64,000 nucleotides of DNA from Ctena decussata (GCA_963989385.1 OZ022500.1:109285842-109349841), one strand, 5' to 3'; positions 11,400 through 23,440 are shown, counted from the stretch's first letter. The notes: generated from the sequence alone by a model not told the origin. Translations and numbers: made by a program.

Positions 11400-12240
11400 C
11401 TGGTTACTTCTTCTTGCCTATGTATACTGAATGGGCTGTACTTTTTTCTCTTTGTTTTGCCTTTCTTGGCTATTTCTTGTTTGCTAATGTATACTGAATA
11501 GGCTATTTATTTTTTGTATTTATTCCTTTTTCATATACATTTTTTTTGAAGGGGGGGGGGGGGGGGGGTTGATATGGGTACGCTTCCATGGTTACTGCCG
11601 TCCGTCTGTGTATACTAAATGAAGCGTGTTTTGTTGTCTGGCCTTTCCCACTTACTTCTTCTTTTCCTCTTGTCTATGTATACTGAATGGACTGTGCTTT
11701 ACTTTTTCTTGTCATTTCATCTTGTTTCCCTGTACTGAATGGACTGTGCTTTTTGGGATCTTTTTTGTCTTTTCTTGTCATTTCTTCTTGTTTCCGTATA
11801 CTGAATGGGCTTTGCCTTTTGTTTTGGCCTATTCTGGTTATTTCCTATGGTCATGTATATTGAATGGATTGTGCTTTGTGTTTTGGCCTTCCTGATATCC
11901 TAATTATAGAGGGAAAAAAATATATATTATTAATATATATTTCTTTCCATATACTGGTTAGGTTGTGTTTTTTATCTTGGACATTCCTGGTTATTCTCTC
12001 TTATTCCCGTGTCTCTGATGGGCTGTGCTTTGTATTCTGACCTTACCTGATATCCTTAGATATATATTTTCTTGTTTCCGTATACTGGTTGGGTAGGGCT
12101 TTGGGTTTTGACCATTGCTGGTAATCAGAGCTGTGCTTTGTGTTTGGCCTTTCCTGGTTATTTCTTCTGATGAATGTATACTGAATGGGCCATACTTTTG
12201 TTTTGGCTCTTCCTGGTTAGTACTTTTTTTGTTATTTTTT
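11400..12240. repeat. Minisatellite continuing beyond the array, with a G18 run
   Basis: About a dozen diverged copies of the ~60-bp motif (GTATACTGAATGG then TGTGCTTT) continue after the ordered array ends. A homopolymer of about 18 G lies at about 11,551-11,568. This stretch probably resembles the ancestral locus from which the ordered unit was amplified. Confidence 0.8.
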
Positions 12241-13274
12241 TTCCTTTTGTTTTTGCTAGAGAGAAACATTCGAGTGTAAAAGACATATCAGTCATGTTTT
12301 ATTTGTGATATGATTTTAACGGTTTTGATATGATATGTATTGGTTGACGGCTTTGATATGATATGAATTTGTTGAGGTCTATTTAAAAATATGGCCTGGA
12401 GGTAATGTGCTTTGTACAAATGTACCTTAGATGCACTTGCGATTTCCGTCTCAGCTTGGCAACAGAAAAATTCTTTGAAAAGGCATTTTTGGTCTGCAGA
12501 ACAGCTATTAAAAGCTCATTATCCTTAACAATGATTTGTATTGATCAGTTAGTGACTGAAAATGAACTTTTTCCGGTAATTGTTACATCTAGGTTTTCTC
12601 CTTTAAGGCTTTATTGATTAGCTTTATACATAAAAGGCGAATGGATATACTTTTAGAGGAAGCAACTCGGCAATATTCTTTTTACCTCGCTTCTCAATAG
12701 AGTAAGCTGTTAAAGGAAACAATTTACTCCTCTAGGAGCATTTTGGAAGAGGTTAGTCCTCCAGCGAAGCAAACAGAAAGTCTCGAAAGTTGTTCCCCTT
12801 TGATAAAATGGCAGAAAGCGTGGAGGTGAAATAAACACCTACATGAGAGTAGAATTTATCAGTTCTATATTTGCTGCACACACTGATTTTTTGTATCATG
12901 CAACTTTTCAATTCCGCCGTTTATTGGTCTTTATTGATTCTCGACTCGTCCGTGATCTATCTATGAACCTGACAAAAGCGCTTCGGAGTAGAAGCCATTT
13001 CACACCTACTTTTTGATAATTTAATTATTATATCATAGACAGTCTCTGCACCAGACATAACAATTTTGTCATTTGACATGAGTCGCAATTGGTGTTGTCA
13101 AACAGAGGCTGCAATCTTATTTATCTTTCTGTCCTTTTTATTTAGACAACGCCATAGCAAAGTCCGATCCAGTCGTTCCTCTGATTTATGAGATGAAAGC
13201 GATAAACAGATACACGATGACTGCTCATCTCACAATATGCAGGAGTACACTTTTAGGGGAAGCAGCTTTGCCAT
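12241..13274. other. Unassigned single-copy-like sequence
   Basis: I see no convincing exon, RNA or mobile element. A small duplicated phrase (TTTGATATGATATG) occurs near 12,320 and 12,350. Open frames are short and lack splice context. Confidence 0.45.
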
Positions 13275-13887
13275 TTTTATGCCCCAACTTCGAAGCAGTT
13301 GAGGGGGGCGTGTTGCTTTGGGCTGGTCCGGAAGTCCGCCCGTAACATTTTTATATGGTCTAGCTGTTACTCAGGAACCTTAAATGTTGGGGTCTTGATA
13401 TTTCATAGATGGATAGATTTGAAAAAGTAGTGGACCCATTGCAAAATTTTGGGAAAAGCATTGAAGATAGGTTGTTAATACAGTCATGTATTTGGCATAC
13501 TGATGGGGCCTTAAATGTAGATCATCTGATTAACTTCTGGTCAAATTTCGTAAAAAAGTTACTGTATATGCCCCTTGGTTAACTTTAGCATTTTTATGTC
13601 CCCCACCATGGGGGGGGGGGACATATTGTTTTTGGTGTGGATCTAGTCGGCGTCGGCGTCAGCGTCGGCGTAGCTTCTTGTCTGCACTCTATCTCCTGAA
13701 GGGATGCATGTATTTTGACCAAACTGGCACAGATACATTACTGGGAGAGGGGGGAAAAACTGAATAGACTTTGGTGACCTTGACCTTATTTTCAAGGTCA
13801 CAGGATGTCAAAGAAGTATGCAAAATAGCTTGTCTGCACCATATCTCCTGAAGAAATTGATGGTATTTTAACAAACTGGCACAGATA

Positions 13888-15246
13888 CGAGGAATGATCA
13901 AAAAGTTCCCGGAAAAGTTCTGTAATTTCTTTACTTTTTTACTTTCTTCAATGAAATTTCACACTATCCGACATTAATGTATTTGTGATTCATATCATAC
14001 AAAACAAATGACTTATGCTTAACTAGTTTCATGCACGCGCCACCAATGTAACGACCGGTAACGTGACCCGGCCCAGCTAACGTTACGCTGCATTTTTATC
14101 GGTTCTAATAACAATTTCTGAATGTTGTTTATCTATAAAATGTATGTAGTAACGTTAATTCGTTCACCTTAACTTAGAAATATATATCTTATCTTTATGT
14201 TCATAACAAATTTGTAAGTTCTTTTGATATTTTTAAAGAAATGATGTCTAACTCCAACTTGCCCTTTAAAAATCAAATGTGTGGGGGTGGGGTAATTCAA
14301 GGGCAGATAATTTGCATTACGTTATAAAATGGAAGTGTTATGATCAAGTTTTATAAACCTTAGATAATGGCGATTCGTTAGATATATGTGATATACCCTT
14401 TCAGTCGAACTATTCCAGCAATACGACAACGCAATCTGATATCTGCAGCAGCATTAGCCGTCTATCAAAAGTCTTAGATAATCAAGCAGCAGCAAGGCCA
14501 CATCATTAAGCTTTGTCAAAAATCAGCCATAGTCTTAAGATAAGTCCTTTTTATAAGGAACTTCATGTACCACACTCTTCTATATGCTGTACATACTAAT
14601 CACTTAATATGACCTTAATTGTGACAAAGACGGCCGATACATCGTTTCTGCTTGGTGAGATGGGCATGTGCTGGAAGTTCATTATGCTGCCTATTTCAGG
14701 TTGTGTTGTCGTATTGCTGAAAGGGTTCAATTGAAAGGCATAAATCATATATTTAACAAATTGCCATTATCTCTAGTTATGAAACCTTATCATAACTTCC
14801 GTTTTAAAAGTTAAAGTAAGTGATCTGCCCTTGAATTACCCCACCCACACATATTTACTAATTAAAAGTTACGTTGAACTTAGCAATCACATTTCTTAGA
14901 AAGAATCAAAACAACTTACAAAATTTGTAATGAACATCAAGATAATATATATAGTTTTAAGTTTATGTAAAGTAATTCACGTTTCCATTAGTAATTTGTG
15001 AGTAAGCAACGTTCGCATTTTGCTATTAGAAACGCTAAAAATGCAACGTAACGCTAGCTGGGCCGGGTCACGTTATCGGTCGTTACGTTGGTGGCGCGTG
15101 CAATGAACTGGTGAGACATAAGTCAATTGTTTTGTATGATATGAATTACAATTACATTAAGGTTGCCTGGGATGTAATTTTATTGAAGAAAGTAAAATAA
15201 TAAAGGGGATACAGCACTTTTCCGGGAACTTTTTGATCATCCCTCG
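13888..15246. mobile_element. TA-flanked 1.36-kb foldback, Tc1/mariner-type ends
   Basis: The left end CGAGGAATGATCAAAAAGTT is matched inversely at the right end (AACTTTTTGATCATCCCTCG), with TA on both sides (13,886-13,887 and 15,247-15,248). The arms are about 550-650 bp. CACGCGCCACCAATGTAACG in the left arm matches CGTTACGTTGGTGGCGCGTG in the right arm, and a GTGGGGTAATTCAAGGGCAG block is mirrored near 14.82 kb. The spacer is ~250 bp around 14,550. There is no transposase frame. TA duplication plus these termini point to the Tc1/mariner superfamily by inference. Confidence 0.85.
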
Positions 15247-15689
15247 TATATCACTGGGAGATGGCAAAGAACTGATTAGATTTTGGTGACTTTAACCCAA
15301 TTTTCAAGGTCACAGGAGGATAAAGAGTGTTGAAAAATGCCTTGTCTGCACCATATCTCCAGAAGGAATTGATTGATTTTTACCAAACTGGCACAGATAT
15401 ATTACTGGGAGATGGCAAAGAACTGATTAGATTTTGGTGACCTTGACCTCATTTTCAAGGTCACAGGAGGTCAAAGAAGTATGCAAAATGCCTTGTCTGC
15501 ACCATATCTCTTGAATGAATGGATGGTTTGGAATCAAATTGTCATAGATACATTACTGGGGGATGGCAAAGAACTGATTAGATTTTGGTGACCTTGACCC
15601 GATTTCCAAAGTCACAGGAGGACAAAGAGTGTTGAAAAATGCCTTGTCTGCACCATATCTCCTGAATGAATGGATGGATTGGAATCAAA

Positions 15690-16094
15690 CTATTATTTAT
15701 CAAACTTTATTGTTTTACTCACCTGTTTCAGCTAGTTCAATGCATATATTGTACTTTATTTCATATGTTTTAATGAAGTCAATCTAATGACATGCCTATG
15801 GCTTAAACAGTCAGTATATCATTTTTATGTAAGGAACATGTTCTTAGCCATTTTAGTGAATCATTTTACAGAGTGATTTAATTCATAATGAATCTTTACG
15901 CAAGTAGAATTTAATTTTTTTACCAAATCATTCTTTGCATATACAGCCTCTTAGGTCTCCCAGACATTTTAATGGTGTATTATATGTAATTATGACTGTT
16001 TAATTTGTATTTATGTTTTATGAGGACCATATGTGAGATTAGTATGTTTTACTAAGTATGTCATCCTCTTGAAATAAAGACTTTATTGTTATTA

Positions 16095-16129
<35 letters not shown>

Positions 16130-16131
16130 GT
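15690..16131 (+). mobile_element. Insertion ending in an (ATT)n tract, possible retroelement 3' tail
   Basis: This ~440-bp sequence interrupts a 150-bp module between AATCAAAC and TAGATACATCAC. It ends GAAATAAAGACTTTATTG followed by ~15 repeats of ATT. A 3'-anchored microsatellite after AATAAAG-like sequence is typical of LINE 3' ends, but no coding part is present, so the class is uncertain. Confidence 0.5.
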
Positions 16132-17290
16132 AGATACATCACTGGCGGGTGGCAAAGAACTGATTAGATTTTGGTGACCTTGAACCATTTTCAAGGTCAC
16201 AGGATGCCTTGTCTGCACCATATCTCCTGAATGGGCAGATGGATTTGAACCAAACTTGCATAGATATATCACTGGGAGATGGCAAAGAAGTGATTAGATT
16301 TTGGTGACCATGACATCATTTTCAAGGTCACAGGTGGTCAAAGAGTGTGTCTGCACCATATCTCATAAATGGATGGATGCTTTTGAACCAAACTGTCACA
16401 GATACATCACTGGGAGATGGAAAAGAAGTGATTGAATTTTGGTGACCTTGACCCTATTTCAAGGTCACAGGAGGTCTTAACTTGACAGCACTTGGGGAAA
16501 ATGATACTGCTGGGAAAGCGCAGGTGTGTGTGTGGGGGGGTGGGGGGGCATCTGTTTTTGTCAAAAAACATTTCTAGTTGCTTTTGAACCGGTTGACACA
16601 GGAATACTGTTACTGAATTGTATTTGTTGTGTCAATTATTCTTACGATGGTTACATTATGTTGTATTGATTATTGACAGAGTTATGGCAGTTTTCTTATT
16701 TGTACAAAAAGTGTAGGTATGATCTATTACTCAGGAACTGTTACTCTTGGAGCCTTGATAATTTATAGCTTGATAGACCATAAAAAAGCAGACTCATATT
16801 TTTTTCTTTTCCGTCGGCCATGTACTTTAAGAATTATGCCTTTTTTTAGAAAATTTAAATGTAAGTTTGTATGCAAAATTTTGGGAAAAGTATTTGAGGT
16901 AGATTGTTCATATTTGGCATACTAGTAAGGCCTAGGGCGAAAATCACTTGATTAACTTTTGGGCTGATTTCGTAATTATTTGACTAAATTATGCTCTTTT
17001 GTTGACTTTGGCATATTTTAAGTTTAAACTGTTTGACCTGGAAATTTCATTGCTGGTAAACTAATTCTATTTGTCGATCACAATAATGATTGTCACGTTA
17101 TGTAGGCACTGATTATTGACAGAGTCATGTCCCTTTTCTCGTCTGTACACATTTTAGGGTTGATCTATTACTCAAGACTGCTTTGGCCTTGATATTTCAT
17201 AGATGCATAGAACATAAAAGAATAGCAGACCCGCATTTTTGTTCCTTGACCTTTTGTGCAGATGGCGGAGAAAAACATAGCAGTGTACAT

Positions 17291-17920
17291 ATTCACCTAA
17301 AAGCTCAACCATAAAAAATTGTGTTTGTTTGATGTCTGTGAGCTCACCATGTCTTTACTTTGGCTTTAGGAGAGCATATGCGCATATATCAAAACAGGCA
17401 TTGCGTTCTTTGGCCTCATTTACCAATTAGATTGAAAATACACAGTGAAAATATGTGCATACCTCAAAGCAATTTTTGTACTAATTGACTTTATTTACTT
17501 TTCACATTCAAAAAGAAATACGCAAAAAAACGACAACATCAAAACAGTGTTGTCAATTGAATTTATTGACTTTTTAGATTACAAGTACAAATACAAAAAT
17601 TGCAGTACATATATATTATAATTTTTAGCGAGAAAAACAATGATGCATATGATCTTATGCCATAACCATCATAAATATGGCCACATAAAAAATAGCAGTT
17701 TTATTGTACGTTTTGTGACATGTCAAGTGCATTTGTCTTCGTAAACAAAGTCGGATAGCTACGCGTGCATCAGTAACAGTACAGACATTACAAACATTTA
17801 TCATAGATGTTTAAGCTACACGGTAGGACAGCATCATATATTCTAGACTGACAACATTAGTACAAAGAGTTCTATGACAACGCGGGATACAACATCATAA
17901 CAACCCATAATCAAATATTC
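17291..17920. other. Unassigned sequence
   Basis: AT-rich, with no gene, repeat family or RNA recognised. TATTCTAGACTG at 17,839 recurs near 18,313 on the far side of the SINE and adjoining repeat, with further matching sequence (ACATT, GTACAAA) after it. Confidence 0.4.
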
Positions 17921-17921
17921 T

Positions 17922-18160
17922 GGGGGCCCGGTTAGCGTAGTGGATAGGGCCCTCGCTTTCAACACCTGCAGTTCGATTCCCGGCGTCGTCATGTGGGAGG
18001 GTAGTGGTCGCCCGTCCGAGGTCGGTGGTTTTCTCCGGGTACTCCGGCTTCCTCCACCAGTATAGGACCACAAACGCGCCAAGATCCGTACAATCGAGAG
18101 TATTTAAATAAGTTCGCGTGAGCTTTCAATACAATCGATGTAAAATAAATAAAGTTTACA
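17922..18160 (+). mobile_element. Second type of tRNA-derived SINE
   Basis: The head is GGGGGCCCGGTTAGCGTAGT with box A-like TAGCGTAGTGGATAGGGC and box B GTTCGATTCCC. A central block holds GGTTTTCTCCGGGTACTCCG and GCTTCCTCCACC, a motif found in several animal SINE families. The 3' part ends GTAAAATAAATAAAGTTT. It is unrelated in body to the AACC-tailed SINE. No clean target duplication was seen. Confidence 0.72.
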
Positions 18161-18166
18161 GTTTTT

Positions 18167-18311
18167 TGTCTCGCCTGCGAAGCAGAAGCGAGACATAGGT
18201 ATTGCTTTTCCGGTGTCGTCGGCGGCGTAAACTTTCATCGGGTTTTTCGTTTAGGTCAGTTTCACAAAACGCTGACAGGCGAGACACCGCATTCCGCGGA
18301 ATTCTTGTTTT
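18167..18311 (+). repeat. Short palindrome-headed repeat (GTCTCGCC type)
   Basis: The head GTCTCGCCTGCGAAGCAGAA followed by GCGAGAC forms a hairpin. The segment ends with GGCGAGACACCGCATTCCGC and GGAATTCTTGTTTT. It has the same overall plan as the other headed repeats in the window but lacks tandem modules. Its placement directly after the SINE suggests insertion into or beside it. Confidence 0.6.
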
Positions 18312-19420
18312 AATATTCTAGACTGGTAACATTGGTACAAAAAAGGATTTCTGAGGCAACCCAGGAATCAGCAGCACCATAAAGCAGGATCAAATAGTCA
18401 TGATCGACAACAATTACAAACTGTGATAGCTCAAAAAATACTTTGTCTGTGTCAGGCGCTGATTTTAAACCAATTTAGCAGCCAGCATTTGACAAGTTTA
18501 AATGGGATTCGGCCTCAAAAAGCTGCTAAACAAGTGCATAATAGAAAGGGATCATGCAAGGTCTTTGCAAAGCCATGCTAGATGATCCAATAGATAAACG
18601 AGTTAGAAGAAAAGGAGGGACAGACCGATCTAATCAAAATTCCTTCTGACAAACTAAAAGAATCAAATAAGGTTTTATAAGGTTTGAGTAAAAAGTTTCA
18701 ATAACAGTATTCCTTTGGCAAATAGGTATCTCAGACCGTTATGCTATAGCCTGTCTCAAAGCTCAAGACTTTGATGATAGAGGAAAACTAATCACCAGTT
18801 CATGATAAACGTATTACTTAGTTGTTCTCAAATCCTGTCTGGAACATTTAAATCAAATGAGTATGGCAAAGCGGGTTACAGAACAATATTATGCCCTTTA
18901 CTTTAACAGGTACAAACACCGGAATGAATGCAATGAATGTCAGTGAAGAAAATCAAAAAACATTTCCTTGGACAATCTTATGCAAGCCCCCATGCTCTAC
19001 ATTCTTAAAAAGGTCATTTGTAAACTGACTTTAACAGCATAAGATTAATTAAATATATATACATACAATTATATTTTTGTTGTTACATTATCATGTCAGT
19101 AAACATAATGTAAACAGAACTCTGACACACATCCCATTATCCTCTTGCCTGGCTCATAATGTTGAAAACACTCTGGCATTGCTATTTCTGGTATTCCCTA
19201 TGTGTACACATATTATCAGCCTAATTGTTTACTTTATAGCTATCGTTTGGTATACTATGCGTATACTGGAACTCGGCACTTCCTACGGCACGACGGATTT
19301 CAAAATGTTGGCAATGGTGTTTCGAAATGAAACGGACTTTTTCAGCGTAGAACATCCCAGTAACACCAGCCTGCTTTGGAACTGTAGGACAGTACCCCAA
19401 GCATCAAAACAATAATGAGG
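18312..19420. other. Unassigned sequence
   Basis: No gene recognised. A 112-codon + strand frame (19,077-19,415) lacks a recognisable domain. It abuts minus-strand mariner remnants, so it is more likely chance or mariner-flank sequence than a gene. Confidence 0.4.
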
Positions 19421-19430
19421 ACATCTTGAC

Positions 19431-19584
19431 TTCTCACAATATTGCGACCTCTCGCAGTTTTATGTCTTTCTCTATTTCAGCAATCAATACGTTACAATAT
19501 TTGTTTTCTTTTGAAACTGTTTCGAAAAAGTATATCCAGGTTTCATCACCAGTAACAGTTTCATTTGATCGGCGTTGGTCACTT
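19431..19584 (-). pseudogene. mariner-like transposase fragment, catalytic-domain start
   Basis: Read on the minus strand the fragment begins DQRRSNETVTGDETWIYFFE and ends at a stop. VTGDETWIY is the well-known mariner block containing the first catalytic aspartate (GDE[TS]W). A mariner protein would continue into the second and third catalytic residues, which are not seen here. The fragment directly abuts the head of a module repeat at ~19,585, and the N-terminal part of the same frame lies beyond that repeat at 21.6-22.0 kb. The transposase is therefore dead, truncated and split. Confidence 0.72.
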
Positions 19585-21567
19585 TTAGCTCACCTGAGCC
19601 GGAGGCTCGAAGGTGAGCTTATAGTACAGGCAGGCCTCCGTCGTCCGTCGCCAACATTTTCAAACATCTCCTCAGAAACCACTGGGCCGAATGAAGCCAA
19701 ATTTCATATGAAGCCTTAACAGGATTGGGAATAAAAGGTCATATATTTGGTCCAGGTCACATGACCAAGATGGCCGCCATGCCCATAGATGGTAAAAAGC
19801 TTAAAAATTCTTCTCCAGAACCACTGGGCCGATTGCCTTGAAATTTGGTATGTAGCATCTTAGACTCTAGTACTACAAAGTTTATATAAATGATGACCTT
19901 GGGTTGATTTTGACCTATTTTATGGAAAGGTCAAATTTGGTCCCTTAGGCTTTTGAATGGGAAAAGCTGAAAAAGTGCATTTGTCTATCGCTACTATGCT
20001 CTGTGATATGGAAATGCAGTCATCGTCAACCCCTATGAATACTAGAGGTCAAGTTTATTTGTTTGTTGTGTGTCAACATCTTTAAAGGACTTCTCTGAAA
20101 CTACTGAGCCAGTTTCAATTAAATTTCATATGCAGCCTTCGGGCAAAGCGGGAAAGAGAGTTTTATATATTTGGTCTAGGTCACATGACCAAGATGGCCA
20201 CCATGCCCATATATGGGATCTTCTTCTCCAGAACCACAGTGCCAATTGCCTTGGAGCTTGGTTTGTAGCATTTGGGACTCTAGTACTACCAAGTTTATAC
20301 AAATCATGACATTGAGTTGACCTTGACCTGTATTACCACAAGGTCATATTTGGTCTCTTGTTCTTTTGAATGGGAAAAGCTTAAAAAGTGCATCTTTTGT
20401 TGCTATAGTGCTTTGAGGTATGGAAATACAGACAACTTCAACCCCTAAGAATTCTAGAGGACAAGGTCATTTAGTGACTTTGGCTAAAGTTTATTTGTCT
20501 GTAATGTGTCAACATTTTCTAGGACTTCTCCTCTGAAACTACTGCGCCAACTTTGGTTAAATTTCATATGCAGCCTTCAGGCAAAGCGAGAAAGAAAGTT
20601 TATATACTTGGTCCGGGTCACATGACCAAGATGGCCACCATGTCCATACATGGCAAAAACCTTAAGAAAATCTTCTTCTCCAGAACCACTTGGCTGATTG
20701 CCTTGAAACTTGGTACGTAGCATCTGGGACTCAAGTACTCCAAATTTATATAAATGAGGACCTTGGGTTCACCTTGACCTATTTTACGGCAAGATCAAAT
20801 TTTGTCTGTTAGGCTTTTGAATGAGAAAAGGTGCGTTTTTATGTTGCTATAGTGCTCTGTGATATGGAAATGCAGTCAACTTCAACCACTTAGAATTCTA
20901 AAGGTCAAGACCTTGGCTTAAGGTCACTTGTTCATTGTGTGTCAACATTTTCAAAGGACTCCTCCTCTGAAACTACTTGGCCAATTTCAATAAAATTTCA
21001 TATGCAGCCTTCAGGCAAAGGAGGAAAGAATGTTTATATAGTTGGTCCAGGTCACATGGCCAAGATGGCCATCATGCCCATATATGATAAAAACTTAAAA
21101 AAGCTTCTTCCCTAGATGCACAGGGCCGATTGCATTGAGACTTGGTATGTAGAATCTGGGACTGTAGTTCTAAAAATATTATATAAATCAAGGGCGTAGC
21201 TACCTATACGCAAATACGCAGGTGCGTATCGAAATTTTGTCAAATTGACAAAATTTCAACACACACCTGCGTAATTTCATGCTGAAATGTTGTCAATTGG
21301 GCATAATTTTAATACTAACTGCCAACAGACACGAACATTTGAAATATCTTAGCGATTTAACCCCTTATTATTGCCCTCAATGAGTATAAAACATGATTGT
21401 GCGTACTGTTAAATGCCCCTAGCTACGCCTCTGTAAATGATGACCTTGGATTGACCTTGATCTATTTTACGGCAAGGTCAAATTTTGTCTGTAAGGCTTT
21501 TGAATGGGAAAAGCTAAAAAGTGCATTTTGCCATTGCTGTGAGACTCTATGATATGGAAATGCCGTG
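19585..21567 (+). repeat. Palindrome-headed repeat with four ~430-bp modules, inserted in mariner
   Basis: The head is TTAGCTCACCTGAGCCGGAG then GCTCGAAGGTGAGCT, self-complementary. Four modules start near 19,667, 20,089, 20,524 and 20,959. They share TCCTCTGAAACTACT, AAATTTCATATGCAGCC, GGTCACATGACCAAGATGGC, CTCCAGAACCACTGGGCCGA and TTGACCTTGACCTATTTTAC. Module 4 carries a 245-bp MITE. The repeat lies inside a mariner transposase frame. Comparable modules occur at 51.4-52.5 and 55.2-56.4 kb. There is no protein-coding capacity. Confidence 0.8.
21189..21433. mobile_element. 245-bp MITE with GGGCGTAGCTA termini
   Basis: The ends CAAGGGCGTAGCTACC and TAGCTACGCCTCTG are inverted. TAAAT is repeated at both junctions, and the neighbouring modules show the uninterrupted host sequence TATATAAATGATGACC. 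CA(G)GGGCGTAGC-type ends are common in hAT-like non-autonomous elements. The short visible duplication leaves the superfamily open. Confidence 0.75.
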
Positions 21568-21589
21568 GACAAGCATAAAATCTCAGACG

Positions 21590-22020
21590 CATTCGACATA
21601 TTGTACAATTTGCCTTAGAGTTACTTACTTAAGAGTGGTGTGGATAAATGGACCCATGTGAGCTGCAAGATCAATGGTCCCCTGGTTTCATATTGTGCTG
21701 GTAGCCGAGTTTCTATTTCTACGCGTACCTGTTTCTGTTCAGAAGTTGATAAAACCTGGAAACTCACCTATACAAGCCTTCCACCGCCATAATCTGTCAT
21801 GCAAAATCCTAAAAACTTCTGACGACTTTATTCATGTTGATTCTGCTATAACCTCAATTGTATACCTTGCGTCTGTCTCTACGGCACTTTTTACTGTGCC
21901 GGTTGTAGTTTTCACTCATAGTACCTAAAGATCTTCCAGGGAGAACTCATTTTCGACCCAGTACAGAGCCACATCTCCCCCGTTAAAATGACGTTCCCAT
22001 ATAGCGACTGCATGACAAAG
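21590..22020 (-). pseudogene. mariner-like transposase fragment, N-terminal DNA-binding part
   Basis: One minus-strand frame reads through IWERHFNGG, TVKSAVETDARYTIEVIAES, then after a stop SSEVFRILHDRLWRWKACIG, with at least four internal stops. The last block resembles the mariner helix-turn-helix and its ILHD.L..RK.C signature. Conceptually it leads into the GDETW fragment at 19.5 kb, because near 21.60 kb the frame reads VECV, stop, DFML (cf. mariner ..C..ML). The 2-kb module repeat separates the two halves. It is a pseudogene. Confidence 0.65.
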
Positions 22021-23200
22021 CATTATCTTTTTTAAAGTTTAAATCTACTTTGATGTAAGTTGGCGAAAACCCTAGCAACGCACGATTTTTGCAATAGCCA
22101 CTTTATCTCAATGTCGGTAGGCAAATATCCTAATGTAGTAAGATATCTTGCCGTAGCCCCTTCCCTCTCCTCCACCTCTCCCCAATCCCCTGCAAAGTTC
22201 AAGAGAAACACTGTATCCTTCACGCGTCATTATTATTTTCAGTGTAGCTACCCCATGTATATACTTTTGCAAACTCCATGTTTTAGCTGTAGCTTATACT
22301 CTTGCCTTTACAAATGTGTATAGAACCCTTAGGTTTCACTTCAAAATATTCAGTTATAAACTCATTTCCAAAATTTCCGAAATGCCCCTACTTTTCTTAC
22401 GGTATGCATAGATATTTTATTTGAAACAAGGACAGCTAGGCCAATTCAATTAAAATTCTGACGATAAATGAATTGCATTTACGTTCATACCTTTTATAAC
22501 AGATTTTCGAAGAAATTTCTGTACAAAAATCCACTTGCAATACCATAACAGATTTCGAAAATTATTAATATACATAGTAAAGGCGGTCAAAGAGCCAGAG
22601 TAATAAGTCCGAAGAATCATTGACAAATCCGAAATTTTCATGGGACTCCATCAGGTGCTGGCTAGTAATAAACATCACCTGCTTTTATAATAAACCTACC
22701 AATGAGATCGAAAATAAATTTAGTACTGTCACAACTTCCGTGGAACTCTATCAGCGTTGGCGCAAGTTTTGCTCTGCGATACTCCTGTGACAACAGTTGT
22801 AATGGTATTTTAGCTTTCCTCTATCAAATGACCGGACATGAGCAGACTCGGTGCCAGGAGACATTCCCTGGGGAGCATCGTCATGAGAACTAGACGAAAT
22901 AGAACTCGTATCAGCAAAGTCTTCATGTCTGAATCAGGCTCTTGCATAACCGACTGAGACACATAAACTCCGTATGCACATGCCAGAGCATGCAGACGAA
23001 CATTGCTATGAAAGTAAAAAGTATGCAAAGACCAGGAACTGAAACAATCAAAATCCAAATCCAGCCCTCAAACCATAGTTGGAAACAACTAAGATTACAA
23101 ATAACTGTTTACTGTTTACTAAACTATCTGGAAAATCCGTTGTGCAAGATATCATTTATTATTTTTTTGTGTCAGAATGACTTTTACTTGGATCGGCTTG
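22021..23200. other. Unassigned sequence
   Basis: Open frames of 60-98 codons overlap on both strands without splice context or recognisable domains. Part of 22.03-22.2 kb may be flank of the mariner element. Nothing else could be supported. Confidence 0.4.
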
Positions 23201-23202
23201 TC

Positions 23203-23440
23203 CGTTGGTTGGTTGTTTTGGGTTTAACGGCCCTTTGAGACAGTATTTCAGTCTATATCGGGCCGTCTCCCAGAGAGAGGCAGAAAGAAGAGAAATTGAT
23301 AGACGAGAAAAAAATGTGCAAGCAACCGCACCTTCTGCAAGCACAGTAGGCCCTTGCCCTACTATTCCCCGAATCAGTAGGACGCCCAGGCACTGGAAGC
23401 TATGCCCAGCACCATCGCTCCACCCAAACCTGTCCGTACT
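23203..23440 (-). mobile_element. SINE-like repeat, minus orientation
   Basis: GTTGGTTGGTTGTTTTGGGT then TTAACGG is the inverse of an AACCAACC-type SINE tail. The body includes CTGCAAGCACAGTAGGCCCT and GACGCCCAGGCACTGGAAGC. A diverged copy of that body lies at about 62,846-62,960 and a short piece near 38,428. No tRNA-like head was resolved, so this is a truncated or different SINE family. Confidence 0.6.

Larger units (their letters stand above)
13592..16580 (+). repeat. Palindrome-headed repeat with ~150-bp tandem modules
   Basis: The head GTCCCCCACCATGG followed by a run of G and GGACAT is self-complementary. A GTCGGC/GTCAGC trinucleotide stretch follows. Modules then begin CTTGTCTGCACCATATCTCC and contain ACTGGCACAGATACATTACT and TTTTCAAGGTCACAGGAGGT. 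Modules are recognisable near 13.68, 13.83, 15.34, 15.49, 15.64, 16.21 and 16.34 kb. Two later insertions split them (13,888-15,246 and ~15,690-16,131). The end is G-rich, then CATCTGTTTTTGTC. It is a non-coding, probably non-autonomous element of undetermined class. Confidence 0.75.
13275..17290 (+). repeat. Palindrome-headed module repeat, outer copy (interrupted)
   Basis: The head is TATGCCCCAACTTCGAAGCA followed by GTTGAGGGGGGCG, a self-complementary start. Modules follow that share the phrases TACTCAGGAAC, GCAAAATTTTGGGAAAAG and TTTGGCATACT, at about 13,365-13,585 and again at about 16,600-17,280. The middle is occupied by another repeat of the same architecture (13,592-16,580). Sequence on either side joins sensibly (TTAACTTTAGCA to GCTTTTGAACCGGTTGAC), which shows nesting. 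No coding capacity is seen. Confidence 0.65.

Noticed and set aside
1793..11501. Recurring 106-107-codon plus-strand frames with a poly-Cys/Val stretch
   Set aside because: The poly-residue run is the (GTT)n tract. Frames recur only because the array recurs, and there is no start or splice context.
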